A stretch of 33,815 nucleotides of DNA. Origin: an uncultured Chlorobiaceae bacterium (GTDB lineage Bacteria > Bacteroidota > Chlorobiia > Chlorobiales > Chlorobiaceae). Location: positions 1-33,815 of the forward strand of contig CAIQGA010000006.1 in the NCBI GenBank assembly GCA_903871235.1. The letters are read 5' to 3'. Below are positions 1 to 7,925 of this stretch, in pieces. The notes beneath the pieces are model-generated. The model saw nothing but the letters and a program-made list of their open reading frames with translations. It did not search any database and had not been told where the DNA came from. The first letter of the stretch is position 1. Every line of letters begins with the position of its first letter. The position numbers and the translations under genes are program-made.

Positions 1-1
1 A

Positions 2-253
2 CCGGCAGCAGGAGCGAAACCGGCAGCAGGAGCGAAACCGGCAGCAGGAGCGAAACCGGCAGCAGGAGCGAAACCGGCAGCAGGAGCGAAACCGGCAGCA
101 GGAGCGAAACCGGCAGCAGAAGCGAAACCGGCAGCAGGAGCGAAACCAGCAGCAGGGGCGAAACCGGCAGCAGAAGCGAAACTGGCAGCAGGAGCGAAAC
201 CGGCAGCAGGATCGAAACCGGCAGCAGGGGCGAAACCGGCAGCAGGGGCGAAA
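2..253 (+). repeat. 14 tandem 18-bp units encoding PAAGAK-type hexapeptides
   Basis: Fourteen contiguous 18-bp units (consensus ccggcagcaggagcgaaa) run in frame through the PscB N-terminal extension. Most are identical. Variants give PAAEAK (units at 110 and 164), LAAGAK (182) and PAAGSK (200), and others are silent. The array starts before the window, so the copy number here is a minimum. Near identity at the nucleotide level suggests recent expansion by slippage or unequal recombination. The peptide is basic, disordered and Pro/Ala-rich. Confidence 0.97.
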
Positions 254-658
254 CCGGCAGCTCCAGTCGCAAAAGTGGCGCCTGCGGCAAAAGCAGCACC
301 GGCAGAGGCTGCTGTTCAGCCTGTTTTGAAAAAGGCCGCACCAAGAGTGAAATCACACTATTTTATTCTTGAAAATCTCTGTGTTGGTTGTGGACTCTGT
401 CTTGACAAGTGTCCGCCGAAAGTGCAGGCCATTGGTTACAAGTTTTACGGCGATGTTCAGGAAGGTGGTTTCAGAGCTTATATCGACCAGGATGCATGTA
501 TTTCCTGTTCAGCCTGTTTTTCTTCGGATGAATGCCCTGCTGGAGCCCTTCTCGAAGTTCTTCCTGACGGTCAAGTGCTTGATTTTACGTACACTCCCCC
601 GAAAAGACTTGATTTTGATTTAAGGTTTCTGCACCGCTTTCATCGCGAAGTGCGCTGA
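2..658 (+). CDS. pscB: Photosystem P840 reaction centre iron-sulfur protein PscB, 5'-truncated by window edge
   Basis: The frame is open from base 2, so the start lies upstream of the window; the GTG at 275 is only an internal codon. The product has a long low-complexity part (six-residue PAAGAK-type repeats), a short Pro/Ala/Lys linker, and a two-cluster ferredoxin domain. The clusters are CVGCGLCLDKCP and CISCSACFSSDECP, enough for two [4Fe-4S] centres. The end, DFDLRFLHRFHREVR, is what I know from PscB of Chlorobium. PscB carries FA and FB and passes electrons from the PscA homodimer to soluble ferredoxin on the cytoplasmic side. In this phylum pscB normally follows pscA, so pscA is expected just upstream. 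The spacing in the second cluster (five residues before the last Cys) departs from standard ferredoxin. A generic two-cluster ferredoxin is the only alternative and is unlikely. Confidence 0.93.
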   Translation, partial: PAAGAKPAAGAKPAAGAKPAAGAKPAAGAKPAAGAKPAAEAKPAAGAKPAAGAKPAAEAKLAAGAKPAAGSKPAAGAKPAAGAKPAAPVAKVAPAAKAAPAEAAVQPVLKKAAPRVKSHYFILENLCVGCGLCLDKCPPKVQAIGYKFYGDVQEGGFRAYIDQDACISCSACFSSDECPAGALLEVLPDGQVLDFTYTPPKRLDFDLRFLHRFHREVR

Positions 659-688
659 GAGTAGTCTGGTTTTGTGAATGGTTTTATT

Positions 689-726
689 AAAAGCATTGCC
701 TCCCCGGAAGCAATGCTTTTTTTTTT
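689..726 (+). terminator. Intrinsic terminator after pscB
   Basis: A perfect 11-bp inverted repeat (689-699 with 710-720, loop of 10 nt) is followed by an uninterrupted run of T to 726. It lies 30 bp after the pscB stop, as expected for a rho-independent terminator of the reaction-centre transcript. It also overlaps the codons of an upstream-extended start for the next gene, which argues that the next gene starts after it. Confidence 0.9.
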
Positions 727-736
727 AAAATATTTA

Positions 737-1531
737 ATGTCAATGTTGGAACAAAATAACGTTACCCTGAACACTTCTTGTCTCTCACCCTGCGATGAAG
801 CTGCGCCTGCAGGCCAGGCACTTGTCATTATACCAACCTTTAACGAGGCAGATAATATTGGTCGATTGATTGCTGACCTTAGAGAGCGTTATGCGCTTGC
901 GGCTGATATTCTTGTCATTGATGATAATTCTCCTGACGGAACGGCCGGGATTGTTCGTTCTCTGCAACTGACAATGAGAGGAATTTATTTGATGACGCGG
1001 GAGCGAAAGCTTGGGCTTGGTACCGCATATATTACCGGTTTTTTGTTTGCACTGCAGAATGGTTACCGCCATATCATGGAGATGGATGCAGATTTTTCGC
1101 ACGATCCTGCAATGGTAGCGCGTTTTTTTGATGCCATGAGTCACGCTGATCTGGTTATCGGGTCGCGTTACATGAACAATACCGTCAATGTTGTCAATTG
1201 GCCGCTTGGCAGGTTGATTCTTTCAAAAATGGCGAGCATCTACACGCGTTTTGTTACTGGAATGCCTGTGGCCGACCCGACAAGCGGCTTTAAATGTTTC
1301 AGCAGAGAGGTATTGCAGGCGCTCGATCTTGAAAAGATCAACTCTCAGGGCTATTCATTTCAAATTGAGATGAACTTCAGAGTCTGGAAAAAAGGGTTTG
1401 TCATCAAGGAAATTCCCATTGTCTTTGTCGACCGGACAGTTGGCAAGTCGAAAATGAGCCGTCACAATATTCGTGAGGCAGTTTGGATAGTGTGGTGGCT
1501 CAAAATAAAATCGATTATCGGCCTCCTGTAG
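737..1531 (+). CDS. GT2 glycosyltransferase, polyprenol-phosphate mannose synthase-like
   Basis: This predicted 264-residue GT-A enzyme resembles dolichyl/polyprenyl-phosphate mannose synthase, which moves a hexose from a nucleotide sugar to a polyprenyl phosphate at the inner membrane face. Visible motifs are VIIPTFNEADNI near the N-terminus, VIDDNSPDGT, the metal-binding EMDADFSHDP, GSRY, and the acceptor-loop region with DPTSGFKCF. There are no C-terminal membrane helices, as in soluble or peripheral DPM1 types. The frame is open upstream to a GTG at 674, but that would put the pscB terminator inside the coding region. ATG at 737 (or 743) is therefore preferred, although no clear Shine-Dalgarno is visible. 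Expression may depend on read-through of the terminator or on a promoter within it. Donor sugar and acceptor are not shown by the sequence. Confidence 0.88.
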   Translation: MSMLEQNNVTLNTSCLSPCDEAAPAGQALVIIPTFNEADNIGRLIADLRERYALAADILVIDDNSPDGTAGIVRSLQLTMRGIYLMTRERKLGLGTAYITGFLFALQNGYRHIMEMDADFSHDPAMVARFFDAMSHADLVIGSRYMNNTVNVVNWPLGRLILSKMASIYTRFVTGMPVADPTSGFKCFSREVLQALDLEKINSQGYSFQIEMNFRVWKKGFVIKEIPIVFVDRTVGKSKMSRHNIREAVWIVWWLKIKSIIGLL

Positions 1532-1668
1532 GGGTAATCCTCGTGGTTGCTGGATGTTACTCCGCTGAACAACGCCACTTGGGCCATCGAGTGAAGCTCT
1601 CTCCTCCATGAAAATCGTAACATTCTTTCATCTTCTTGCGGAATTGGTAGAACACCGGGCAGGGGACA

Positions 1669-1974
1669 TCATAAAGTAGCTTGTTTGCACTCCCAAGCAC
1701 CCCAAACAACATAGTGCCAGAACGGGTTGGGATTAGCATTTTTAATATCTTCATAAGCATCCAAATATCCTCGCGTCTCGAAATCGTCCGACGGGTTTCT
1801 TCCTTCGCGCCACCCGTGTTCGCAGTAATGACGTATAGGATCTGCTGGCTGCGGCAGTATATCCGGACACATCCCCAGGTAATAGGCGGCATCAAACAAT
1901 CCTGATTTGCCTATGGCTTCAACTTCAGCGTCGATGCAATTGAGTTGTTGTTGCTGTGAAACATTTACCGTCAA
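1669..1974 (-). CDS. Detached C-terminal repeat module of the adjacent glycosyltransferase
   Basis: This 101-residue frame starts with TTG inside the stop of the large upstream gene (TTGA overlap). It carries two copies of the sugar-enzyme tail repeat seen at the end of that gene: SGLFDAAYYL, then DPIRHYCEHGWREGRNPS, then a second FETRGYLDAYEDI / NPFWHY unit. It has no catalytic motif. In related proteins these units follow one another in one chain, so the most likely reading is that a -1/+2 shift near 1971-1985 separated them. The alternative is real translational coupling through the TTGA overlap. Downstream on the same strand (1557-1668) another frame stays open for about 39 codons. I do not recognise it, and it may be further decayed tail sequence. 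Confidence 0.55.
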   Translation of the reverse strand: MTVNVSQQQQLNCIDAEVEAIGKSGLFDAAYYLGMCPDILPQPADPIRHYCEHGWREGRNPSDDFETRGYLDAYEDIKNANPNPFWHYVVWGAWECKQATL

Positions 1975-4900
1975 ACTATCTTACGCCCCTCTACTTGACC
2001 GTGCTCGATGTAATGCAGTAGCGGATTCATGCCCGAAATGGCAACATCTGGGTTGTTTTGCAGATAAAAGCGAGTACAAAAGTGTTCTGAAGGATCTCGA
2101 TGCTCCTTCCATCCAAATAAAAAGTAGTGCATGGCAGGGTCAATCCTTGCCGTGCGGACATCTGAATTTTGTTGTTTATAGAACCACTGATCGAAAAGTG
2201 GGCTAAGTCGTATACGGTGTATCGAAATATGCTGGAATATCGTGAGCCGTTGCGGACTTTGATTGATAGCTACCCGCAAGAGCATAATGCATAACCGTGC
2301 ATAGCTGCTAATGAGCCATAAGCGCTTGCTCCATCTCCATGAATGCGACTGAAGAAGTGCCTGGATACGCTCTCCTTGAAAGTTGATTTGCCCGTCTCGT
2401 TCGCATAATGCATCATTCAGGTTGGCGATCTGCCCGTCTCGTTCGCATAATGCATCATTCAGGCTGGCGATCTGCCCTTCACGCTCGGCCAACTGCTTAT
2501 TGCGCAAAGCGATGAAGTCGTTTATCTTGTTCGTTGACAGCTCAAGTAACTTCGCATGGATGCGAATAATTCGGATTGGGCTATTTGCTTCGATAACTAT
2601 TTGAGGATCAAGTGTAAAAAAATTCCACGCATATTTTTTGCAAGCAACTCCGTTCGCAGTAATCGTCATATCCTCCATGTTCAGGGTTTGGCCATGTACG
2701 CACTCCGCTGTAATACGAAATAATTCCAGAAATACAAACTTTCCCGCTATCGGTTCTAATCGTAGACAAACACAATCATCCAGCGTTAACTCAAATGTCT
2801 GTTCAAATAAACCATAGTCCACCAAACAGCCCGCAATCAGCCGCTTTTCTGAGAACCCAAAAGCAGTGCTGGCAAAATATAATTTTGGCTTAAATCGAAA
2901 AGAGCGAGAACCTCCGATCAGATTCGTAATTGCATCGGCATGAGATCCGCGTTTCTGAGGTAAAAGTGCAATCTCCCGCAGTCGGGGGACAATACGTTCA
3001 ATGTAGGCATCTGTACTGAAATTCTCAGCGATATACTTTGCGCCATGGGCCGTGCGGGCTTTAGCGGCGTCCGGGTTTTCGATAATATTCTCTATCAAGC
3101 TGGCAAGATTTGAAAAATCACCAGGTTCATACGCCAACCCATGTTCACCATGATGGAATATTTCACTCGGGCCACCGGTATTTGTATAAATGATCGGAAC
3201 GCCTACAATGAGCGCCTCAATCAAAGTTCTCCCCAAGGCCTCAAGTATCGAACACGATACAATCACGTCCATTTGGCTCATCAACGCATAAGGGGACTCT
3301 ACGAAACCGACATTCACAAAGAGATCAGCAAATCCGGATGAATCGATTTCACGCTGTATTTCTGTCTGGTAGGATTTATCCGCCATGAGGCCGGCAATGT
3401 AACAAATAATCTGACGGCCACATTTCGCCAACAAAATACAAGCGCGGATCAAATCCAACTGCCCCTTGCCCGGCGCCACTGAAGCGAAAATTCCAATCTT
3501 AAATTTGTTATTGGTTAGCAACTCTTGATGCTGATGGATCGTATTCGCCGACAGCCCTGCTCCGTTACTCGGTATATCAACTCCACAATAAACCACATCC
3601 GCTTTGCTTCGCGTATCTGGACCAAAAAGCGTTAGCCGCACATCTTCGCTGATACAAAACACTGCTTCGCTGCTTTCGTACAACGCCTTCATGCTGCGTT
3701 CAAAGCCCAATGCAAATATAAATCGATGATCCAACTGACCATACTCGCGTGCTGCGACTGCGTGCGGAACACCAAGCCGTTCAGCACAAAATGCCCCCCA
3801 GGGGGAAACGATTGTTTGTGAGTAAATTACATCGGGCGCTAAAGCACGTAACTCTGGAAGGAGCACTTTTTCAACCTCGTCCATTGTTTCAGAGAGCTTG
3901 TCGCAGGTGAGATCGCCCACCGTGTCCGCCCACCACCACCCTTCTCTCATCAGGCTGGATTCATCCGGAATATATATACCCGAACCACAGGCGAGCAATT
4001 TATCGGTTAAGGGTCCATGATAAGGCATTATGATGTTACAAATAATACCGCGAGACGTAAGGCCTCGAACCAGGTCCAGCAAAGAACGTTCAGCTCCACA
4101 TAATTCAGCCGAATGAGAAAAAAACGCTACGGAAAGGGCGAGTTCCTTACGCAGACACAGCACATTGCAGGAGGACGTATATCGTGACTCCATCATGGCG
4201 AGGGTTAGCACATTGGTTAGCGGGTATAAACGGCGCTCCTGATCGTCGATGGCAAACAATCTGTAACCATGAGTCATCAACCCTTCAATGACCGAGCGAA
4301 GCCGATCCTCGCCATACCCCTCACTGTACGGGCGGACTTCGAACAGTACATCGTAGTCAGGTGTCAGGTCCAGAATTCCATCTTTAAGAATCTGTTCAAC
4401 ACAGTCAACACGACCCGGCACCAGAAGCTTGTCTGGAGCAAAGCAAACCGCCGGGCTCAAATTACCCCCGTTGCGAACAAGATCAATTTTTTGTGTATCA
4501 AACGGAGCGTGAACAAGATGCGGTTCCAATTTTGATATTTCGGCACCATAAGCCTTGAATATATCTATCAGCGCCGACCCGTCTTCTTGAGCATCCACAA
4601 TGCAGCGATAACTCGGCAGCCTTGACGTAAGCACGCTCGTTGAAAAAAGGCTTATTTGTTCGACTACGTCACGCAAATGGTTTACGGAACCCTGATATAG
4701 CCTCCCGTTGCTTTCAATCATGTAGGATTTCGGCAAGCACAGATACTCGCCAAGGCGATAATCCCACTCTACAGGATCAAACCTTAGCATGCCATTTCCC
4801 GGACCAAATGTTATTTCCCCGACGTAGGGACGACCATCCACTTCGTAAAAATCGATTCGAGCGAAGGGAAAATGTTCCGCCAGCCTGCTGGCGAGACAAA

Positions 4901-5558
4901 TCATCTCATCCAGCGTCACAGGGGGGGCTATGGGCAGCTCACTACGTTTGTGGACGCGCCTTACTGGCAATAGGTTCCATTGCAAATCAAAGAAGGTGAC
5001 CTTCACTTCTCTGCTGTGCTCTGTGCTGGCATAAGCCAAGCGCGGCTTGCCATTGAAACACCAGATTTTGTAGTCGACAATGTCGTCTGCAAGAAATTTT
5101 TCACAAATGATGCGGGAGGGCACATTCTTGTACCACCACTCGTAAGAGTAGTAATAATGATTTCGGGCAGGTTCAAGCCATGATGCAAGGATCTCCTTGA
5201 TACCAACAATGCGATCCTTATCTTCAGGATTCCAAAAAAGCACCTCGCCAGAACCGTTGGTCAGCTTGAACACCACCGGAAAATGCAAGTCATCAAACGG
5301 GATCTTTTCAATGTCATCATACACACCGACTGCAGGGACAAGAAATTCATCACCGATAACGCTCGAAATAAAGTCGCGTACAGTCCATTTGTCTGAGCAG
5401 GTTTCAAGCAGAGGATGATTGTAAAACAACTTTAACCACTGAATTTTTTGATTGAATGTTTTTGGATTAAAAACATCAAGTTGATATCCGGTTCGATCCA
5501 TAAACTGGGTATCAATAACATTTATGATTTCTTTGATTGAGGGAGTATCAGGACGCAT
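1971..5558 (-). CDS. Multidomain glycosyltransferase: TupA-like ATP-grasp, FkbM-like segment, GT4, tail repeats
   Basis: The protein has 1195 residues. Residues about 15-275 look like the TupA-like ATP-grasp family found in polysaccharide clusters (KLTNGSGEVLFW, then DYKIWCFNGKPR, then FARIDFYEVDGRPYVGEITF). Residues about 310-470 resemble the C-terminal half of FkbM methyltransferases (LFEVRP ... GYRLFAIDD ... NVLCLRK), but I see no SAM-binding glycine motif. Residues 474-860 form a GT-B, GT4-type transferase: AELCGAERSLLDL in the N-lobe, SVAPGKGQLDLI, and the EX7E pair E773/E781. A beta-rich stretch (about 885-1005), a heptad-like repeat (1020-1065), SHSWRWSKRLW (1071-1081) and two tail repeats (about 1122-1193) follow. 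It is cytoplasmic or peripheral by prediction. The gene stands alone, upstream of the detached tail, and has no recognised operon partner. Substrates are unknown. Confidence 0.85.
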   Translation of the reverse strand: MRPDTPSIKEIINVIDTQFMDRTGYQLDVFNPKTFNQKIQWLKLFYNHPLLETCSDKWTVRDFISSVIGDEFLVPAVGVYDDIEKIPFDDLHFPVVFKLTNGSGEVLFWNPEDKDRIVGIKEILASWLEPARNHYYYSYEWWYKNVPSRIICEKFLADDIVDYKIWCFNGKPRLAYASTEHSREVKVTFFDLQWNLLPVRRVHKRSELPIAPPVTLDEMICLASRLAEHFPFARIDFYEVDGRPYVGEITFGPGNGMLRFDPVEWDYRLGEYLCLPKSYMIESNGRLYQGSVNHLRDVVEQISLFSTSVLTSRLPSYRCIVDAQEDGSALIDIFKAYGAEISKLEPHLVHAPFDTQKIDLVRNGGNLSPAVCFAPDKLLVPGRVDCVEQILKDGILDLTPDYDVLFEVRPYSEGYGEDRLRSVIEGLMTHGYRLFAIDDQERRLYPLTNVLTLAMMESRYTSSCNVLCLRKELALSVAFFSHSAELCGAERSLLDLVRGLTSRGIICNIIMPYHGPLTDKLLACGSGIYIPDESSLMREGWWWADTVGDLTCDKLSETMDEVEKVLLPELRALAPDVIYSQTIVSPWGAFCAERLGVPHAVAAREYGQLDHRFIFALGFERSMKALYESSEAVFCISEDVRLTLFGPDTRSKADVVYCGVDIPSNGAGLSANTIHQHQELLTNNKFKIGIFASVAPGKGQLDLIRACILLAKCGRQIICYIAGLMADKSYQTEIQREIDSSGFADLFVNVGFVESPYALMSQMDVIVSCSILEALGRTLIEALIVGVPIIYTNTGGPSEIFHHGEHGLAYEPGDFSNLASLIENIIENPDAAKARTAHGAKYIAENFSTDAYIERIVPRLREIALLPQKRGSHADAITNLIGGSRSFRFKPKLYFASTAFGFSEKRLIAGCLVDYGLFEQTFELTLDDCVCLRLEPIAGKFVFLELFRITAECVHGQTLNMEDMTITANGVACKKYAWNFFTLDPQIVIEANSPIRIIRIHAKLLELSTNKINDFIALRNKQLAEREGQIASLNDALCERDGQIANLNDALCERDGQINFQGERIQALLQSHSWRWSKRLWLISSYARLCIMLLRVAINQSPQRLTIFQHISIHRIRLSPLFDQWFYKQQNSDVRTARIDPAMHYFLFGWKEHRDPSEHFCTRFYLQNNPDVAISGMNPLLHYIEHGQVEGRKIV
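2391..2474 (-). repeat. Two tandem 42-bp units encoding a 14-residue heptad repeat
   Basis: Units 2391-2432 and 2433-2474 differ at a single base. Together with a diverged third unit they encode successive ER(E/D)GQIASLNDALC-type segments, that is two heptads per unit, within the coiled-coil linker of the large glycosyltransferase. The near identity implies recent duplication and a linker whose length can vary. Confidence 0.95.
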
Positions 5559-5812
5559 TGAATACCTATGAATGTGTAATTATGGATTTTGCAAATAGTG
5601 TCTGAAAGAAAAGTTACTATTGTTATATAAAACAATATCTTACATTGCTTTTTGATTGTTGAAGATATTTGACTGAGCGCTCCATGGTAATTGATTCCGT
5701 AATAAAATAGTCAGGATGCTCATTATTCAAGCGATGCTCAATGCGGGATTACGGAGCGACTTTTGCAAAGCACTTAACCCTGAGCTTAAGCGTAATATGG
5801 AGCCTGCCCCAT
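5559..5812. other. Gap upstream of the large glycosyltransferase, no gene seen
   Basis: This AT-rich 254-bp stretch lies 5' of the minus-strand glycosyltransferase and should hold its promoter. I could not pick a convincing -35/-10 pair. No credible protein, tRNA or repeat is visible. Confidence 0.4.
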
Positions 5813-6015
5813 TTACTGTAATACCTGGAGTTGGAAATTCTCCTCAAATTGAGCGGCAAATTCTGTCGGAGTTAACCCATACAATGCTCGTAGTTATCAA
5901 AATAGTGAATCCACTTGTGCAGGCGCTTATCGGAGTTGTTGAGAAAATATCTGTGCAGAAAGCAATCACTCATTTTGATCATCCTGTTTTTTATGCCCTA
6001 CATTGCTTAGACTGA
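5813..6015 (-). pseudogene. Decayed 3' end of a transposase-like gene
   Basis: On the minus strand two frames join across a shift near 5875 to give a tail like KRLHKWIHYFDNYEHCMG, then LTPTEFAAQFEENFQLQ, ending at a stop at 5813-5815. The pattern (aromatic WxxYFDNYEH, then LTPxEFA) resembles the C-terminal end of DDE transposases of the IS3/IS481 type (compare their FYNxxRPHxxLxxxTPxEF). No upstream catalytic part and no terminal repeats are seen. The plus-strand frame over 5716-6015 shows no family features and is treated as spurious. Confidence 0.4.
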
Positions 6016-6079
6016 TCGGCCTGATTCCGTGTTCTTGATGTTCCTGTCAGTAATCGCCCAATATCAGGAAACGCTGACA

Positions 6080-6796
6080 TTATAACCTGAATCCAGCCGC
6101 TACGGCATCATTATAAAACATCTTTACCGTATCAAGGGAGTAGGCATCAAGATCATAATCGACCAAGGCTAATTTTTTAAGAATATCATTGGTAACGGTA
6201 ATCACATGACAACCAATTTCATTGGCATGAAAGATATTCAGCAATTCACGTGGGCTTGCCCAAATCAATTCAGCGGATGGAGCTTTTTTAAGCTCTTCGA
6301 CGGCTGCGGCCATCATCGGAACCGGATCACGGCCGGTATCGGCAATCCGGCCGGCAAATACCGAAACATAACTTGGAACATCTGGATCAAGAGAAGCGAC
6401 CACATCACGAACCTGAGTCAAAGTCATCAGTGCCGTCACATTCAATTTGACTTTCAGTGCAGCTAACTTTTTAACGAGATCATAACAGGTTTCCTGCCTG
6501 GTGTTGGTCACCGGAATCTTGACGTAAACATTTTCACCCCAACCGGCAATTTCCATTGCCTGTCGCTCCATTTCGGCAAAATCATCCGAAAAAACTTCAA
6601 ATGATAGCGGCTTATCCTTGATATGGGTAAGAATATCCTTGCAGAAAGCCCGGTAATCAGTAATGCCCACTTTTTTCATCAAGGTCGGGTTGGTTGTTAA
6701 TCCTTTGATGTAGGGTTTTTCGTACATCTCAAGCATGCCGTTTTTATCTGCGCCATCTGCAAAAATCTTAACCTTCAGGGTTTCAATGTTTGTCAT
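6080..6796 (-). CDS. Transaldolase / fructose-6-phosphate aldolase family protein
   Basis: A 238-residue class I aldolase of the small transaldolase (TalC/FSA-like) type. Visible features are GLTTNPTLM at 32-40, the Schiff-base lysine in YVKIPVT (K93), NVTALMTLTQV near 118, the VSVFAGRIADTGRD phosphate-site region, and WASPRELLNI. Transaldolases move a dihydroxyacetone unit between sugar phosphates and can yield sedoheptulose 7-phosphate. It is the last gene of the heptose operon and overlaps gmhB by 14 nt, so translation is probably coupled. Its position suggests it supplies sedoheptulose 7-phosphate to the GmhA-HddA-GmhB-HddC route. That role is inference: the enzyme could instead cleave or form another sugar phosphate that is a precursor of the glycan. 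Confidence 0.88.
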   Translation of the reverse strand: MTNIETLKVKIFADGADKNGMLEMYEKPYIKGLTTNPTLMKKVGITDYRAFCKDILTHIKDKPLSFEVFSDDFAEMERQAMEIAGWGENVYVKIPVTNTRQETCYDLVKKLAALKVKLNVTALMTLTQVRDVVASLDPDVPSYVSVFAGRIADTGRDPVPMMAAAVEELKKAPSAELIWASPRELLNIFHANEIGCHVITVTNDILKKLALVDYDLDAYSLDTVKMFYNDAVAAGFRL

Positions 6797-7325
6797 AGAG
6801 GATTTCTCCTAAAATAAGTGTTGAGGCATCTTTTAATGACTTTACGCTGAAAGTGAAGGATTCCGGCTGTTGTTCATCGTAGCCGTAATCAATAAAAATT
6901 GTTGTACAGCCAGCTCGCGTTCCTGCTTCGAGATCCCGCCATCGATCACCAACCATATAGCTCTCACCAAGATCAATACCATGCTGTTGTGCTGCTGCCA
7001 ACAGTGCTCCGGGCAGTGGCTTGCGGCAATCGCAACCATCAGCCCCATCATGGTAACAGGTTCGGAACTCATCAATAGGCAAACAATTTTCCAGATAATG
7101 GTTGATCTCCTCAACAACAGCCAACGGTGTTGTCCCACGGGCAACATCAGGCTGGTTTGTAACCACAATCAGCATGAACCCTGCATCATGCAGCGCAACC
7201 AATGCCTCAAAAACACCCGGCAAAATTTCAACCTCAGTGATATTAGCTGGCGGGTACGGCTTGCCGTTACGCACCATGGCGCGATTGATAACACCATCCC
7301 GATCGAGAAACACAGCCCGTCGCAT
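6783..7325 (-). CDS. gmhB: D-glycero-D-manno-heptose 1,7-bisphosphate 7-phosphatase
   Basis: A 180-residue HAD-superfamily phosphatase of the GmhB / histidinol-phosphatase type. The nucleophile motif is FLDRDGVIN (residues 6-14), motif II is VVTNQPDVARG, the zinc-binding loop is CYHDGADGCDC followed by RKP, and the last motif is MVGDRWRDLEAGTRAGC. The enzyme removes the 7-phosphate from heptose 1,7-bisphosphate in the cytoplasm. Its start codon directly follows the gmhA stop, and its end overlaps the transaldolase. The heptose kinase and guanylyltransferase beside it make the heptose role much more likely than histidine biosynthesis. Confidence 0.92.
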   Translation of the reverse strand: MRRAVFLDRDGVINRAMVRNGKPYPPANITEVEILPGVFEALVALHDAGFMLIVVTNQPDVARGTTPLAVVEEINHYLENCLPIDEFRTCYHDGADGCDCRKPLPGALLAAAQQHGIDLGESYMVGDRWRDLEAGTRAGCTTIFIDYGYDEQQPESFTFSVKSLKDASTLILGEILYDKH

Positions 7326-7925
7326 CTATTTAACCGCAGATTCCCACTTGGTCTCGTTTGACTTCAGCTTGGGATGTGAAACCAGCAGATGCCAGATCAA
7401 AGCCTGAAAGGCCTCTGAATGCGGGGTTATATTATCGGGATTCACTGTCGGCACGATGACGCAGACATCGGCAACCTGCGCTGTATAACCGCCATCACGC
7501 CCAACCACTCCAGTCACCTTTGCCCCAACAGTTTTTGCATATTTGAGGGCTTCTACCAGATTCGGGCTGATATTCTTTTCTTGATTACCGCCACCGACAG
7601 ACAAGATAAAAAGGGCATCTTTGGCAGAAAGCCTGCTCGTTTGCAGCCATCCCGCAAAAATCGTTGCCCAACCCTCATCATTGGTACGCGCAGTCAGTTC
7701 AGAAACATTATCTGTCGGTGCATAGGATTCAATCCCGACAATCTTGCGGAAATCGTTCACTGCATGAGAGCAATTACCCGCACTGCCGCCAACACCCAAA
7801 AAGAAAATCCGGCCACCTTCAGCTTTAATCGTCACCAAGAGATCAGCCATCTTTTCAATGGCAGTAACGTCCATGTTCCGGATAATTTCAAGAGCTTCGT
7901 TTAAATGCTGCTCGGCATAACTCAT
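7326..7925 (-). CDS. gmhA: Sedoheptulose 7-phosphate isomerase (SIS domain)
   Basis: A 199-residue single SIS-domain protein, the usual GmhA size. Sugar-phosphate-binding signatures are FFLGVGGSAGNCSHAVNDF at 41-59 and ILSVGGGNQEKNISPNL at 107-123, with a conserved-looking TNDEGW at 81-86 and a C-terminal helix with His (PHSEAFQALIWHL). The family converts sedoheptulose 7-phosphate to D-glycero-D-manno-heptose 7-phosphate, the first committed step. The second loop has GGGNQEKN where classic GmhA has an SGNS-like sequence, so this belongs to a divergent branch. The gene overlaps hddC by 4 nt (ATGA). Confidence 0.9.
   Translation of the reverse strand: MSYAEQHLNEALEIIRNMDVTAIEKMADLLVTIKAEGGRIFFLGVGGSAGNCSHAVNDFRKIVGIESYAPTDNVSELTARTNDEGWATIFAGWLQTSRLSAKDALFILSVGGGNQEKNISPNLVEALKYAKTVGAKVTGVVGRDGGYTAQVADVCVIVPTVNPDNITPHSEAFQALIWHLLVSHPKLKSNETKWESAVK

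Noticed and set aside
2-253. CRISPR-like or minisatellite non-coding array
   Set aside because: The units are contiguous with no spacers, are 18 bp (multiple of three), and keep the pscB frame throughout.
369-623. Plus-strand 84-codon frame inside pscB
   Set aside because: It is an out-of-frame shadow of the ferredoxin domain, with no protein features.
5716-6015. Plus-strand 99-codon frame as a gene
   Set aside because: It has no family features or ribosome site; the opposite strand gives a better explanation as a transposase remnant.
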